Shown: in pieces, positions 11,686 through 19,800 of the stretch
Layout: each line of letters begins with the position of its first letter
How positions within the stretch are numbered: the stretch's first letter is position 1
Assembly: GCA_021780935.1 (NCBI GenBank)
Contig: JAJXXT010000050.1
Location: 1 to 32,538, forward strand
Origin: Pseudomonadota bacterium
Lineage (GTDB): Bacteria > Pseudomonadota > Alphaproteobacteria > Acetobacterales > Acetobacteraceae
Length of the DNA stretch: 32,538 nucleotides
Reading direction: 5' to 3'
Translations under genes and position numbers: made by a program
Notes under the pieces: model-generated
Databases searched by the model: none
What the model saw: only the letters and a program-made list of their open reading frames with translations
Told to the model about the DNA's origin: nothing

Positions 11686-12687
11686 TCAGCGATGGATGTG
11701 CAGCTTCGCCTGCTTGATCACCTTGGCCCATTTCACGATGTCGCCCTTGATGAACGTGGTGAACTGCGCCGGGTTCATGAATACCGGCACCGCCCCCTGC
11801 GCCAGCCAGCTCTTCTGCAGGGCCGGGTCCTTCATGATTGTTTCGATAGCAGAATTGAGTTTGTCGACAATGGCAACCGGCGTGCCCCGCGGTGCCACCA
11901 GCCCCAGCCAGATCACCGCCTGGTAGCCTGGCACCCCTGCCTTCGCGATCGGCGGCAGGTTGGGCAGCACCTTCGACTGCTCCAGCCCCGTGGTCGCGAT
12001 GCCCTTCACCTTGCCCGACGCAATCAGCGCCTTCATGGTTGTCGTGGCATCGAACATCATATCCACCTGGCCGCTCATCACGTCGATGCGCGCCTGCGAA
12101 CTGCCCTTGAACGGCACATGCACAATGTCGATGCCGGCCATTATCTTAAACAGCTCACCGGCCATGTGGTACGGCGTTCCGGGCCCGGACGACGCGAAGG
12201 TCAGTTTCCCCGGCTCCTTTTTCGCCAGCGCGATCAGCTGCCCCAGCGTTGTCACCGGCAGCGTCGGGCGGGTCACCAGCACCAGGTCCGAGGAGTTGAT
12301 CGGCGCGATCGGCTCGAAATTCGTCAGCAGCTTATACGGCTTATGCGGAAACAGCGTCTCATTGACGGTATGGGTGTTGGAGATAACCAGCAGCGTGTCG
12401 CCGTTCGGCCGGCTGGTCGCCACATACTGGCTGCCGATGATCGAGGCCGCCCCCGGCTTGTCCTCGACGATGAAGGTCTTGCCGAACATCGCCGTCAGCT
12501 TCTGCGCCAGCACCCGCCCATAGACATCGGCCGATCCACCCGCCGCGAAGGGCACGACGATGGTCACCGTCCGGTCCGGCCAGGTCGCCGCCCGCGCGCT
12601 GCTGCCGAGCGCCGCGGCCCCCAACGCGGCACCTCCCATCCCGAGCGTCACTCGACGTCGCGATAGAACCCTTACGTCATCCGCCAT
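11686..12687 (-). CDS. tctC: TTT periplasmic solute-binding protein TctC (Tat-exported)
   Basis: The 333-residue protein starts with a twin-arginine signal: SRRRVTLG (about residues 9-16), an Ala/Gly-rich hydrophobic stretch, and a likely cleavage site after ARA near residue 33. The mature part has the Bug/TctC pattern, with WPDRTVTIVVPFAAGGSADV at its start, a GPGTPYHMAGE segment and an HVPFKGSSQA loop. It should bind a carboxylate in the periplasm and deliver it to TctAB. ATG 12687 is chosen because GGAGGGAGAG lies just upstream; an ATG at 12705 would only add a non-signal extension. It follows the FAH-family gene by 70 bp, within the same operon. Confidence 0.95.
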   Translation of the reverse strand: MADDVRVLSRRRVTLGMGGAALGAAALGSSARAATWPDRTVTIVVPFAAGGSADVYGRVLAQKLTAMFGKTFIVEDKPGAASIIGSQYVATSRPNGDTLLVISNTHTVNETLFPHKPYKLLTNFEPIAPINSSDLVLVTRPTLPVTTLGQLIALAKKEPGKLTFASSGPGTPYHMAGELFKIMAGIDIVHVPFKGSSQARIDVMSGQVDMMFDATTTMKALIASGKVKGIATTGLEQSKVLPNLPPIAKAGVPGYQAVIWLGLVAPRGTPVAIVDKLNSAIETIMKDPALQKSWLAQGAVPVFMNPAQFTTFIKGDIVKWAKVIKQAKLHIHR

Positions 12688-12757
12688 TTTCTCTCCCTCC
12701 GTCATTTTTCTTGCCATCTCATTGCGATGCCGCGCCGCACCCATCGCTGTGCTGCGT

Positions 12758-13639
12758 TCAGGCGACGGTGTTCGTCAACGTCCCGATCCGTTCGATCGAA
12801 ACCGTCATCACATCGCCCGCGCGCAGAAATCTCGGCGGTGAAAACCCGATCCCCACGCCCGCCGGCGTGCCGGTCGCGATGATATCGCCCACCTGCAGCG
12901 TCATCCCACGTGAGATCGTCTCAATGATCGTGGGAATATCGAAGATCAGGTCGCGCGTGTTCGCATTCTGGCGCAGCTCGCCATTGACCCGGCACTGCAC
13001 GGTGAGATCGGTGGGCACACCCAGCTCCGCCGCGGTCACGATCCAGGGCCCCATCGGGCAGAAACTGTCCATCGACTTGCCCAGAAACCATTGCCGGTGC
13101 TGCTGCTGCAGGTCGCGCGCCGTCACGTCGTTGACGATCGTATAGCCCCACACATGCCCGAGGGCCGCCGCGCGCGAGATGCCCCGCCCGGGCTTGCCGA
13201 TCACCACCGCCAGTTCCGCCTCGTAATCGAGCTGCTGCGTGATCGCGGCGAAACTCAGCACCGCATCGCCATCGCCGATCACGGTGGACGGCGCCTTGGT
13301 GAACACCACCGGCGCCGCCGGCGCCACCTCGCCCTTCGCCGCCGAGGTGTCGAACCCGGACTGCGCGAACTCCCTGGCATGCTCGTGATAATTCTTGCCA
13401 ACGCAGAAGATGTTGCGACGCGGCTGGGGGATCGGCGCCAGTACCCGCAGCCCGGAGCGCGGCGTCCATGCCGAAACCGTGGGCATGGCGCGCTCCGGCT
13501 CGGCGAGCCGCGCGATCGCATCCGTCATATCCCCCGCAAAGTCCGCGAGCCGATCTGCGAGGGGGCAGAACCCCGAACCATCAGGCGAGATCACGACGGG
13601 TGTCGGCTGTCCGGCAATCTCCAGCGTCGCGAACTTCAT
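12758..13639 (-). CDS. fumarylacetoacetate hydrolase (FAH) family protein
   Basis: The 293-residue enzyme has a small N-terminal region (about 1-70) and a FAH catalytic domain (about 75-290). Metal ligands are predicted as E140 and E142 in DYEAELAVVIG and D171 in NDVTARDLQ. GKNYHEHARE near 81-90 supplies the catalytic His/Glu pair, and GKSMDSFCPMGPW (187-199) is the substrate-loop motif. Members hydrolyse or decarboxylate beta-diketo and 2-keto acids (acylpyruvates, oxaloacetate, 2-hydroxyhepta-2,4-diene-1,7-dioate), so the reaction is not fixed by sequence alone. It is the first gene of the FAH-tctC-binding protein-tctB-tctA operon and diverges from an RraA-like aldolase gene. Confidence 0.93.
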   Translation of the reverse strand: MKFATLEIAGQPTPVVISPDGSGFCPLADRLADFAGDMTDAIARLAEPERAMPTVSAWTPRSGLRVLAPIPQPRRNIFCVGKNYHEHAREFAQSGFDTSAAKGEVAPAAPVVFTKAPSTVIGDGDAVLSFAAITQQLDYEAELAVVIGKPGRGISRAAALGHVWGYTIVNDVTARDLQQQHRQWFLGKSMDSFCPMGPWIVTAAELGVPTDLTVQCRVNGELRQNANTRDLIFDIPTIIETISRGMTLQVGDIIATGTPAGVGIGFSPPRFLRAGDVMTVSIERIGTLTNTVA

Positions 13640-13669
13640 CCCATCCCCGATCGGCGTTGTCGTGGGTCG

Positions 13670-13697
13670 AGTATGGTGATGGCGGCTCCATGGTCAA
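13670..13697 (-). promoter_or_regulatory. promoter candidate for the FAH-tct operon
   Basis: On the minus strand TTGACC (13697-13692) is followed by a 16-bp spacer and CATACT (13675-13670), about 30 bp before the FAH start codon. The -35 hexamer is part of the first unit of the adjacent 16-bp repeat array. The boxes are seen; activity is inferred. Confidence 0.45.
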
Positions 13698-13822
13698 GCG
13701 AACGGGGGGGCAAGCGAGCCGGGGGTCAAGCGAGCCGGGGGTCAAGCGAGCCGGGGGTCAAGCGAGCCGGGGGTCAAGCGAGCCGGGGGTCAAGCGAGCC
13801 GGGGGTCAGGCCAGCTGGGGGT
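13692..13822. repeat. 16-bp tandem repeat array between divergent genes
   Basis: The unit GGTCAAGCGAGCCGGG recurs at a strict 16-bp period. CAAGCGA begins at 13695, 13711, 13727, 13743, 13759, 13775 and 13791: seven copies, the first differing by one base within the unit. One or two decayed copies follow at 13807 and 13823. Sixteen is not a multiple of three, so the array is open in several frames, but this is not evidence of coding. Each unit carries TTGACC on the minus strand (GCAAGC replaces it in one unit). It lies between the FAH gene and the RraA-like gene. It is not CRISPR-like, having no spacers. Confidence 0.95.
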
Positions 13823-13925
13823 CCGGCGAACCCCGGCCTCGGCGGCCCGCGCGCTCCAAATCCCTCCCGCGGATTGCGCGCTGCCGTCCGCGATGCAAAA
13901 ACCATCCTCTGCCGCGGAGGAAATC

Positions 13926-14594
13926 ATGGCCATCGGGTTCCGAATCCTGCCAATCACCGGGCGCGTCTCGCCCGCCATCGTCGAGGCGTTTCGCGCGCTG
14001 CCGGTCGCCAATGTCAGCGACAGCATGTCGCGCATCACCGCGGGCGGCGCGCGCCTGCGTCCGTTCTACAGCGGTCCCACCATGTCCGGCCCCGCCTTCA
14101 CCGTGAAGACGCGCCCCGGCGACAACCTCATGGTGCACAAGGCACTCGATATCGCGCTGCCCGGCGACATCGTCGTGGTCGATGCCGGCGGCGATCTCAC
14201 CAACGCGATCATCGGCGAGCTGATGCAGGCGCATGCCCGCACCCGCAAGCTCGGCGGTATCGTCATCAACGGCGCCATCCGCGACGTGACCGCGCTGCGT
14301 GCAAGCAGCTTCCCGGTGTTCGCCGCCGGCGTCACCCATCGCGGCCCCTACAAGGACGGCCCCGGCGAGATCGGTGTCCCGATCGCCATCGACGGCATGG
14401 TGATCGCGCCCGGCGATCTGATGCTGGGCGACGAGGACGGCATTCTGTGCGTCCCCGCCGCCGAGGTCGAGGCCGTGCTCAAGGCGACCGAGGCCAAGCA
14501 CGCCGCCGAGGAAAAGCAGATGGCGGCAACCCTCGCCGGCACGTCGGACCGCGCCTGGGTCGATGTCACGCTGAAAAAATTCGGCGTGATCTAG
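13926..14594 (+). CDS. RraA-like protein / 4-hydroxy-4-methyl-2-oxoglutarate aldolase family
   Basis: The 222-residue protein has the RraA fold throughout. DAGGDLTNAIIGELM (about 86-100), the R119-D120 pair in INGAIRD and the DEDGILCVP segment (169-177) are conserved landmarks. Aldolase members cleave 4-hydroxy-4-methyl- or 4-carboxy-4-hydroxy-2-oxo acids to pyruvate plus a keto acid and also decarboxylate oxaloacetate; E. coli RraA instead inhibits RNase E. The catabolic neighbourhood favours the aldolase role. The family's RD pair is usually followed three positions later by Glu/Asp, whereas Ala123 is found here. ATG 13926 is preceded by GGAGG at an ideal distance; an ATG at 13893 lacks a ribosome-binding site. 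The gene is divergent from the FAH-tct operon. Confidence 0.88.
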   Translation: MAIGFRILPITGRVSPAIVEAFRALPVANVSDSMSRITAGGARLRPFYSGPTMSGPAFTVKTRPGDNLMVHKALDIALPGDIVVVDAGGDLTNAIIGELMQAHARTRKLGGIVINGAIRDVTALRASSFPVFAAGVTHRGPYKDGPGEIGVPIAIDGMVIAPGDLMLGDEDGILCVPAAEVEAVLKATEAKHAAEEKQMAATLAGTSDRAWVDVTLKKFGVI

Positions 14595-14608
14595 CGGCCG
14601 CTGGCCCA

Positions 14609-14636
14609 GAGGCGCCTGTTAGCTCTGAGGCGCCTC
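14609..14636. terminator. hairpin between convergent genes, possible bidirectional terminator
   Basis: GAGGCGCCT (14609-14617) and AGGCGCCTC (14628-14636) form a perfect 9-bp stem with a 10-nt loop. It lies 15 bp past the RraA-like stop and about 48 bp past the stop of the convergent ribbon-helix-helix gene. There is no T tract on either strand, so intrinsic termination would be weak; it may instead protect transcript ends. Confidence 0.5.
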
Positions 14637-14683
14637 GTCGAGCACCCGCAGCGCCAGGCGCAGCAGCGATCCGCCGGGCGCGC

Positions 14684-14893
14684 TCAGCCCCGCCCTCGCA
14701 ACGCCGCCACCCGCAGCGTGGAGGCGAGCGGCTGGGTCGGGTCGCGCGTCGCATCCAGCGCCGCCACCAGCCCCGCCAGGCTCTTGCCCTCGCCTCGCGC
14801 TATCGTTTCGAGTACGAACCAGAACTCCGGCTCCAGTGCCACCGAGGTCCGATGCCCGGCCAGCGAAAAGCTGCGCTTAGCCAAATGCCTCAA
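14684..14893 (-). CDS. ribbon-helix-helix domain protein
   Basis: The 69-residue product reads AKRSFSLAGHRTSVALEPEFW near its start, the pattern of the alphaproteobacterial RHH_4 family, with a following helix GKSLAGLVAALDATR and a C-terminal LASTLRVAAL stretch. RHH proteins bind DNA as dimers through the N-terminal strand, but the targets of this family are not known to me. I use TTG 14893, which overlaps the queG stop as TTGA; no other start is as well placed. It is the last gene of the queuosine operon. Either it regulates that operon or it is simply a passenger. Confidence 0.8.
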   Translation of the reverse strand: MRHLAKRSFSLAGHRTSVALEPEFWFVLETIARGEGKSLAGLVAALDATRDPTQPLASTLRVAALRGRG

Positions 14894-15945
14894 CCGGAAC
14901 CCTCCCCCGTCAGCCGCGCCACCGCCCAGGCGCCCGCCTCCGCCACCACCGGGTCAGCGTCCGCCGCCAGATGCGCCGCCGCCGAGAGCAAATCGACATC
15001 CCCCGAGTTTCCCACCGCGATCGCCACGTTGCGGGCGAACCGCGCCCGCCCGATCCGCTTCACCGGCGAGGCGCTGAACAGCGCCCGAAACCCTGCCTCA
15101 TCGAGCATCGCGAGGGCTGCCAGACGCGGCGCCGCCAGTGCCTCGCGCTCGGCGAACGCGATGTGCCGGCTGGCCTCGGCAAACCGGTTCCACGGGCATA
15201 CCGCGAGGCAGTCGTCGCATCCCGCGATGCGGTTGCCCATCGCCGGGCGCAGCGCCTCGGGAATCGGCCCCGCGTGCTCCAAGGTCAGATACGCGATGCA
15301 GCGCGTCGCATCGAGCCGGTAGGGTGCCGGAAAAGCATCGGTCGGGCACGCATCGAGGCACCGGCGGCAACTTCCGCAACGGTCGGCATGCGCCGCGTCC
15401 GGCGCCAGCTCCAGCGTCGTGAACATCTCGCCGAGGAACAGCCAGGACCCGTGCGATCGCGAAACGAGATTGGTGTGCTTGCCCTGCCAGCCCACTCCCG
15501 CGCGCGCCGCCACCGGCTTCTCCAGCACCGGCGCGGTGTCGACAAACACCTTCACCTCCCCGCCATGCCGCGCCACCACGTGCTGCGCCAGGTGCTTCAG
15601 CCTGCCCTTCAGCAGCGCGTGATAATCCCGCCCCCGCGCATAGACGCTGATATTCCCCCGCTCGCGCCGCGCCAGGGTTTCAAGCGCATCCCCCGCGGGC
15701 GCATAGGATAGCCCGACGCAGACCACGCTCTGTGCCGCGGGCCACAGCGCGCTGGGGCTCGCCCGTTCTGCCTCGCGCCCGGCGAGCCAGTCCATCGTGC
15801 CGTGATATCCCGCCGCCAGAAACGCGCGCAGCCGCGCCGCGTCCGCCGGCCCCGGTGCGGCACGGGCGATGCCCACGGCATCGAACCCGAGTGCCAGCGC
15901 CCGCGCGCGGATCTCAGCCGCGGCCGCGATAGGGTGCGACGCCAT
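14890..15945 (-). CDS. queG: epoxyqueuosine reductase QueG
   Basis: The 351-residue enzyme performs the last step of queuosine synthesis, reducing epoxyqueuosine in tRNA to queuosine with a cobalamin cofactor and two [4Fe-4S] clusters. The cluster cysteines are C190, C193, C196 and C200 ([12 protein letters not shown]) with C216, C243, C246 and C250 (CDDCLAVCP). The catalytic Asp is predicted at D136 in [11 protein letters not shown], and GWQGKHTNL is the conserved loop after it. The length suits the standard form without a long HEAT extension, although a short helical C-terminus is present. ATG 15945 overlaps the end of queF by 32 bp. The enzyme is cytoplasmic. Confidence 0.97.
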   Translation of the reverse strand: MASHPIAAAAEIRARALALGFDAVGIARAAPGPADAARLRAFLAAGYHGTMDWLAGREAERASPSALWPAAQSVVCVGLSYAPAGDALETLARRERGNISVYARGRDYHALLKGRLKHLAQHVVARHGGEVKVFVDTAPVLEKPVAARAGVGWQGKHTNLVSRSHGSWLFLGEMFTTLELAPDAAHADRCGSCRRCLDACPTDAFPAPYRLDATRCIAYLTLEHAGPIPEALRPAMGNRIAGCDDCLAVCPWNRFAEASRHIAFAEREALAAPRLAALAMLDEAGFRALFSASPVKRIGRARFARNVAIAVGNSGDVDLLSAAAHLAADADPVVAEAGAWAVARLTGEGSG

Positions 15946-16375
15946 GCTCGGGGATCCACGCCCCCGCGGGCGGCGCGCCGGACTGCCAGAACACGTCGAT
16001 CGGCATGCCCCCGCGCGGATACCAATAGGCGCCGATGCGCAGCCACGCGGGTGCCAGCGTCGCCATCAGCCGCCCCGCGATCGCCATCGTGCAGCCCTCG
16101 TGAAACGCCCCGTGGTTGCGGAAACTCGCGAAATACAGCTTCAGCGACTTGCTCTCCACGATCCACGCCTCGGGGATGTAGTCGAGCACGATATGCGCGA
16201 AATCCGGCTGCCCGGTCAGCGGGCAGAGCGAGGTGAACTCGGGGCAGGTGAACCGCACGACATAGGCCTGGCCCGGCGTCGGGTTCGCCACCCGCTCCAG
16301 CACCGCCTCGTCGGGCGACGCCGGCGTCCGGCTCGGCTGCCCGAGTAGCGTCAGCCCCGAATAAATCTCGCTCAT
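15914..16375 (-). CDS. queF: NADPH-dependent 7-cyano-7-deazaguanine reductase QueF
   Basis: The 153-residue protein is the short, unimodular (YkvM-like) form of QueF, which reduces preQ0 to preQ1 with NADPH. The thioimide-forming cysteine is predicted at C51 and the acid Asp at D58 in [11 protein letters not shown]. The QueF NADPH motif ESKSLK is at 74-79, and the substrate Glu is E93 in FHEGC. The gene lies 31 bp after tgt and overlaps queG. Its product preQ1 is the base inserted by Tgt, so pathway order and gene context agree. Confidence 0.97.
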   Translation of the reverse strand: MSEIYSGLTLLGQPSRTPASPDEAVLERVANPTPGQAYVVRFTCPEFTSLCPLTGQPDFAHIVLDYIPEAWIVESKSLKLYFASFRNHGAFHEGCTMAIAGRLMATLAPAWLRIGAYWYPRGGMPIDVFWQSGAPPAGAWIPEHGVAPYRGRG

Positions 16376-16406
16376 GCCCGCGAGATGGCGCCGCTGGCGC
16401 CGCCTG

Positions 16407-17519
16407 TCAAACCGCCGCCCGCCACCGCTCCCGGCACGTGGCGGCGAAGTCGGCGAACCGCCCGACCGCGATCGCCTCGCGCATGCCGCGCATCAGGTCC
16501 TGGTAATAGGTCAGGTTGTGCCAGGTCAGCAGCATCGGCCCCAGCATCTCGCCGGCGCGGAACAGATGGTGCAGATAGGCGCGCGAATGCCGCGCGCAAC
16601 CGGGGCAGCCGCATGCCGCATCGAGCGGCGCCGCGTCGTCGGCAAAGCGCGCGTTGCGCAGGTTCATCACGCCGTCGCGCGTATAGGCCCGCGCCGTCCG
16701 GCCCGCCCGCGTCGGGATCACGCAGTCGAACATGTCCACGCCGCGCGCCACCGCACCCAGCAGGTCGTCGGGCGTTCCCACCCCCATGAGATAACGCGCC
16801 CGCCCCTCGGGCAGCGCCGGCACCACGCCCTCCAGCACCTCGAACATCGCCCCCTGCCCCTCGCCGACCGCGAGCCCGCCGATCGCGATCCCCTCGAAGC
16901 CCAGCGCCGAAATCGCCGCCGCCGAGGCGAGCCGCAGCGCCGGGAACACGCCCCCCTGCACGATGCCGAACTGCCCATACCCCGCCCGCGCGACAAAGGC
17001 CGCACGCGAGCGCTCCGCCCAGCGATGTGTCAGCGCCATGCTCGCCCGCGCCGCCTCCTCGGTCGCCGGAAACGGGGTGCACTCGTCGAGCGCCATGGTG
17101 ATCGTGGCGTCGAGCAGATGCTGGATCCCGGTCGATCGTTCCGGTGTCAGCCGATGCGCCGAGCCATCGAGATGGGAGCGAAACGTCACCCCGTCCGCGT
17201 CCACCTTGCGCAGTTTCGCCAGCGACATGATCTGATAACCGCCGGAATCGGTCAGGATCGGCCCTGGCCAGTCCGCCATCCGGTGCAACCCGCCGAGGCG
17301 TGCCACCCGCTCCGCTCCTGGCCGCAGCATCAAGTGATAGGTGTTGCCGAGAATGATGCCGGTGCCGCTCGCCCGCACGGCATCGGCGGTCATCGCCTTC
17401 ACCGTCCCCGCCGTGCCCACCGCCATGAAGGTGGGGGTCGCCACCTCGCCATGCGCGGTCATCAGCACCCCGGCCCGCGCCGCCCCGTCCCGCGCGCTTT
17501 GCCGCCAGGCGAGCGTCAC
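16407..17519 (-). CDS. tgt: queuine/preQ1 tRNA-guanine transglycosylase Tgt
   Basis: The 370-residue enzyme exchanges guanine-34 of GUN-anticodon tRNAs for preQ1. The catalytic Asp pair is D91 in LTDSGGYQ and the nucleophile D265 in [10 protein letters not shown]. The base-recognition loops GIVQGG (about 185-190) and GGLAVGEG are present. The zinc site is C303, C305, C308 and H334, with spacing identical to the Zymomonas enzyme. GTG 17519 is taken as start because it overlaps the queA stop as GTGA and gives a normal N-terminus; the frame upstream is only queA read in another frame. The enzyme is cytoplasmic and is the second gene of the queuosine operon. Confidence 0.97.
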   Translation of the reverse strand: MTLAWRQSARDGAARAGVLMTAHGEVATPTFMAVGTAGTVKAMTADAVRASGTGIILGNTYHLMLRPGAERVARLGGLHRMADWPGPILTDSGGYQIMSLAKLRKVDADGVTFRSHLDGSAHRLTPERSTGIQHLLDATITMALDECTPFPATEEAARASMALTHRWAERSRAAFVARAGYGQFGIVQGGVFPALRLASAAAISALGFEGIAIGGLAVGEGQGAMFEVLEGVVPALPEGRARYLMGVGTPDDLLGAVARGVDMFDCVIPTRAGRTARAYTRDGVMNLRNARFADDAAPLDAACGCPGCARHSRAYLHHLFRAGEMLGPMLLTWHNLTYYQDLMRGMREAIAVGRFADFAATCRERWRAAV

Positions 17520-18559
17520 GCGGCGCGCTCCAGCAGGCTCGCATCGCCATAGGAATAGAACCGGTAGCCGGCGCCGATCGCATGCGCATAGGCCGCGCGC
17601 ATCCGCGCCGCGCCCGCGAACGCGCAGACCAGCACGAACAGCGAGCTGCGCGGCAGGTGAAAATTGGTCAGCAGCAGGTCGGCGGAGCGAAACCGATGCC
17701 CCGGCGCCAGCATGATGTCGGTCTCGCCCACAAACGGCAGAATGCGGCCATCCGCGTCCACCGAACTTTCGAGCAGTCGCAGCGTTGTCGTCCCCAGGGC
17801 GACGATCCGCCCGCCGGCCGCCCGCGCCGCGTTGATCGCGGCCGCCGCCTCGCGCGTGATCACGCCACGCTCCGGGTGCAGCCGCCGCTCCGCCAGGCTG
17901 TCCTCGCGCAGCGGCAGAAACGTTCCGGCACCGACATGCAGCGTCAGCCGTGCCAGCCCCACGCCGCGCGCCGAGAGGGCCGCCATCACCGCAGGCGTCA
18001 TGTGCAGCCCCGCGGTGGGTGCCGCGACCGCGCCCTCGTGCTCGGCGAACATCGTCTGATAATCCTGCTCGTCCCGCGCCGTGGGCCCGTCCGGCCGCGC
18101 GATATAGGGCGGCAGCGCCAGTCGCCCGGCCGCCCGCAGCGCCGCGTCCAGCGCCTCGCCCGCGCGGTCGAAATCCAGCACCACGCTGCCATCGGCGTGG
18201 CGCGCGCGAACGGTCGCGGCCAGCTCCCGCGGGCCCTCGATCGCGACCAGGTCGCCCGCCCGCAGCCGCCGCGCGTTGCGGGCCAGCGCCACCCATCCGC
18301 CATCGGCGAGTGGCCGGTCGAGCGTCAGCCCCACCGCCGCCTGTCCGCGCTGGCCCCGCAACTGCGCCGGGATCACCCTTGTGTCGTTCACCACCAGCAC
18401 GTCGCCGGGCGCGAGCAGCGCCGGCAGGTCGCGCACGGTGCGGTCGGCCATCCCACCCGCCGGCACATGCAGCAGCCGCGCGGCATCGCGTGGCCGGGCG
18501 GGCTCGGTCGCGATCCTCTCCGGCGGTAGGTCAAATTCGAACTCGGCGATCTCGGTCAT
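17516..18559 (-). CDS. queA: S-adenosylmethionine:tRNA ribosyltransferase-isomerase QueA
   Basis: The 347-residue protein adds the epoxycyclopentanediol group from S-adenosylmethionine to preQ1 in tRNA. Family landmarks are the start [12 protein letters not shown], the [14 protein letters not shown] segment, [10 protein letters not shown], the [11 protein letters not shown] motif and the closing [13 protein letters not shown] and [12 protein letters not shown] stretches. ATG 18559 begins at the conserved N-terminus; the longer frame to 18691 adds a Pro-rich string. No ribosome-binding site is visible; the leader is a run of CCCTGCCC-like units, so initiation may be weak or leaderless-like. 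This is the first gene of queA-tgt-queF-queG-RHH. The early genes queC, queD and queE are not in this window. Confidence 0.97.
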   Translation of the reverse strand: MTEIAEFEFDLPPERIATEPARPRDAARLLHVPAGGMADRTVRDLPALLAPGDVLVVNDTRVIPAQLRGQRGQAAVGLTLDRPLADGGWVALARNARRLRAGDLVAIEGPRELAATVRARHADGSVVLDFDRAGEALDAALRAAGRLALPPYIARPDGPTARDEQDYQTMFAEHEGAVAAPTAGLHMTPAVMAALSARGVGLARLTLHVGAGTFLPLREDSLAERRLHPERGVITREAAAAINAARAAGGRIVALGTTTLRLLESSVDADGRILPFVGETDIMLAPGHRFRSADLLLTNFHLPRSSLFVLVCAFAGAARMRAAYAHAIGAGYRFYSYGDASLLERAA

Positions 18560-18825
18560 GACGGGCAGGGCAGGAAGTGGGCAGGGCAGGGGATGGCAGG
18601 GCGCAGGGCTGGGGAGGGAATGACAAGCAGGCACCCTGATGGCTTCTCCCACATACCGGCGCAACCCGGGGGTGGCGCGGCGGCCGGCCATCCGGCTCGC
18701 CCCGGCGCGCGGCCAGAACGCGGGCGGGCACCCGATTCGCCCGCGCCGGAGTTCGCAAGCGATCTTTTTTGGCCATCCCCATCAAAGAGTTAGCAACTCG
18801 TCCTGCGTTTCGTGCTAACCTTCCG
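18560..18825. other. divergent region between queA and the PEP-CTERM gene
   Basis: The half next to queA is a low-complexity run of GGGCAGGGCAGG-type units (18562-18612). A possible minus-strand promoter TTGCGC, 17 bp, CATCAG lies around 18640-18668. A T6 tract occurs near 18763. The inverted repeat at 18789-18819 is listed separately. I see no preQ1 riboswitch fold and no RNA gene. Confidence 0.5.
18789..18819 (+). promoter_or_regulatory. inverted repeat upstream of the PEP-CTERM gene (operator or leader hairpin)
   Basis: GTTAGCA (18789-18795) and TGCTAAC (18813-18819) form a perfect 7-bp inverted repeat with a 17-nt centre, seven bases before ATG 18826. The half-sites are 24 bp apart start to start, too wide for a simple two-turn operator. 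It could be an activator/repressor site or a hairpin that hides the start region. It is AT-richer than its surroundings. Confidence 0.45.
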
Positions 18826-19800
18826 ATGTCCGGCGCGCCGACCAACGCGCCATTGAGGGTGAAGACATTGCGATCGCGCCTCCCGCGCATGCTTGGCCTG
18901 GCCGCCGCCATCGCGATCACCGCGATCGCTGGCGCGCGCGCGGACGCCATCTCCTTCACCGATTTCTCGACCGCTGGCACCACGATGGACCTGCGTGGCA
19001 GCGCCACGACGGCGACGACCCCCGCCGGCACCGTCCTCAGCCTCACCCAGGCGAACCAGAGCGAGCAGGCCGGCTCCGCCTTCGTCGCCACGCCCTTCAC
19101 CCTCGGCGCTGGCGGCGCCTTCAGCGCCCAGTTCCAATTCCAGATCACACCCGGCAGCACCGGCGGCCCGGCGGACGGCTTCACCTTCGTGCTCGCCAGC
19201 CTCCTCAGCAACACCGCGCCGCTCGATCCCGGCGGCAATCTCGGCTATTATGGCCTCACCAACTCCGTCGCGGTGGAGTTCGACACCTACGACAACGGCG
19301 TTGGGACGCTGGACAAAGGCGGCACCAACGACACCAACGACAACCACATCGCGATCGACGTCAACGGCCAGCTCAACGACCTCGCCAGCGCGTCGCCCTA
19401 CGGCGTCGGCAACAACAGCGCCTGGCCGTGCAGCTCCAGCGTCGCCAGCGACAACCCGTTCGGCTGCATGGCCAACGGCGATCTCTGGACGATCCAGCTC
19501 GGCTACGACAACGGCATGCTGAGTGTCGCGGCATCCGATAACGGCCAGACGCCCTCGCTCGTCATCGACAATTTCCCGATCGACCTCACCGCCAGTGTCG
19601 GCCAGACCCCCTATATCGGCTTCACCGGCGCCACCGGCGGCTCGACGTCCACCCAGGACATCCTCAACCTCAACGTCACCTCGGACCAGACCTATTCCCC
19701 GGTGCCCGAGCCTGGCTCTCTCGCGCTGTTCGCCACGGGCCTCGCGGGCCTGCTCGTCTGGCGCCGCCGCCGCGCGCGCGGGCGTCACTCGTCGAGATAG
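18826..19800 (+). CDS. exported lectin-like protein with PEP-CTERM sorting signal
   Basis: The 324-residue protein has a basic N-terminus and a hydrophobic signal segment (MLGLAAAIAITAIAGA) ending at ARADA. A Ser/Thr/Asn-rich beta domain of about 230 residues resembles the legume/L-type lectin fold (DGFTFVLAS, AVEFDTYDNG and HIAIDVNG stretches). At the end is a classical PEP-CTERM tail: VPEPGS, a hydrophobic helix and an Arg-rich tail. In the known system an exosortase cuts such tails and attaches or releases the protein outside; no exosortase gene is in this window. ATG 18826 has no ribosome-binding site; TTG 18868 has GAGGGT nine bases upstream and would give a tidier signal peptide, so the true start is uncertain. 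The 3' end overlaps the convergent VOC gene by 16 bp. Confidence 0.9.
   Translation: MSGAPTNAPLRVKTLRSRLPRMLGLAAAIAITAIAGARADAISFTDFSTAGTTMDLRGSATTATTPAGTVLSLTQANQSEQAGSAFVATPFTLGAGGAFSAQFQFQITPGSTGGPADGFTFVLASLLSNTAPLDPGGNLGYYGLTNSVAVEFDTYDNGVGTLDKGGTNDTNDNHIAIDVNGQLNDLASASPYGVGNNSAWPCSSSVASDNPFGCMANGDLWTIQLGYDNGMLSVAASDNGQTPSLVIDNFPIDLTASVGQTPYIGFTGATGGSTSTQDILNLNVTSDQTYSPVPEPGSLALFATGLAGLLVWRRRRARGRHSSR

Noticed and set aside
13692..13822. CRISPR array
   Set aside because: The units are 16 bp and directly adjacent, with no unique spacers and no cas genes nearby.
13091..15322. Repeat-containing open frame suggesting a 16-residue repeat protein
   Set aside because: The 16-bp unit is open in several frames and so gives a repeating peptide by arithmetic. 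The frame also crosses FAH, RraA-like and queG genes in the wrong frames.
18560..18825. preQ1 riboswitch upstream of queA
   Set aside because: I cannot find the short hairpin plus A-rich tail pseudoknot of preQ1 switches; the leader is C-rich repeats instead.
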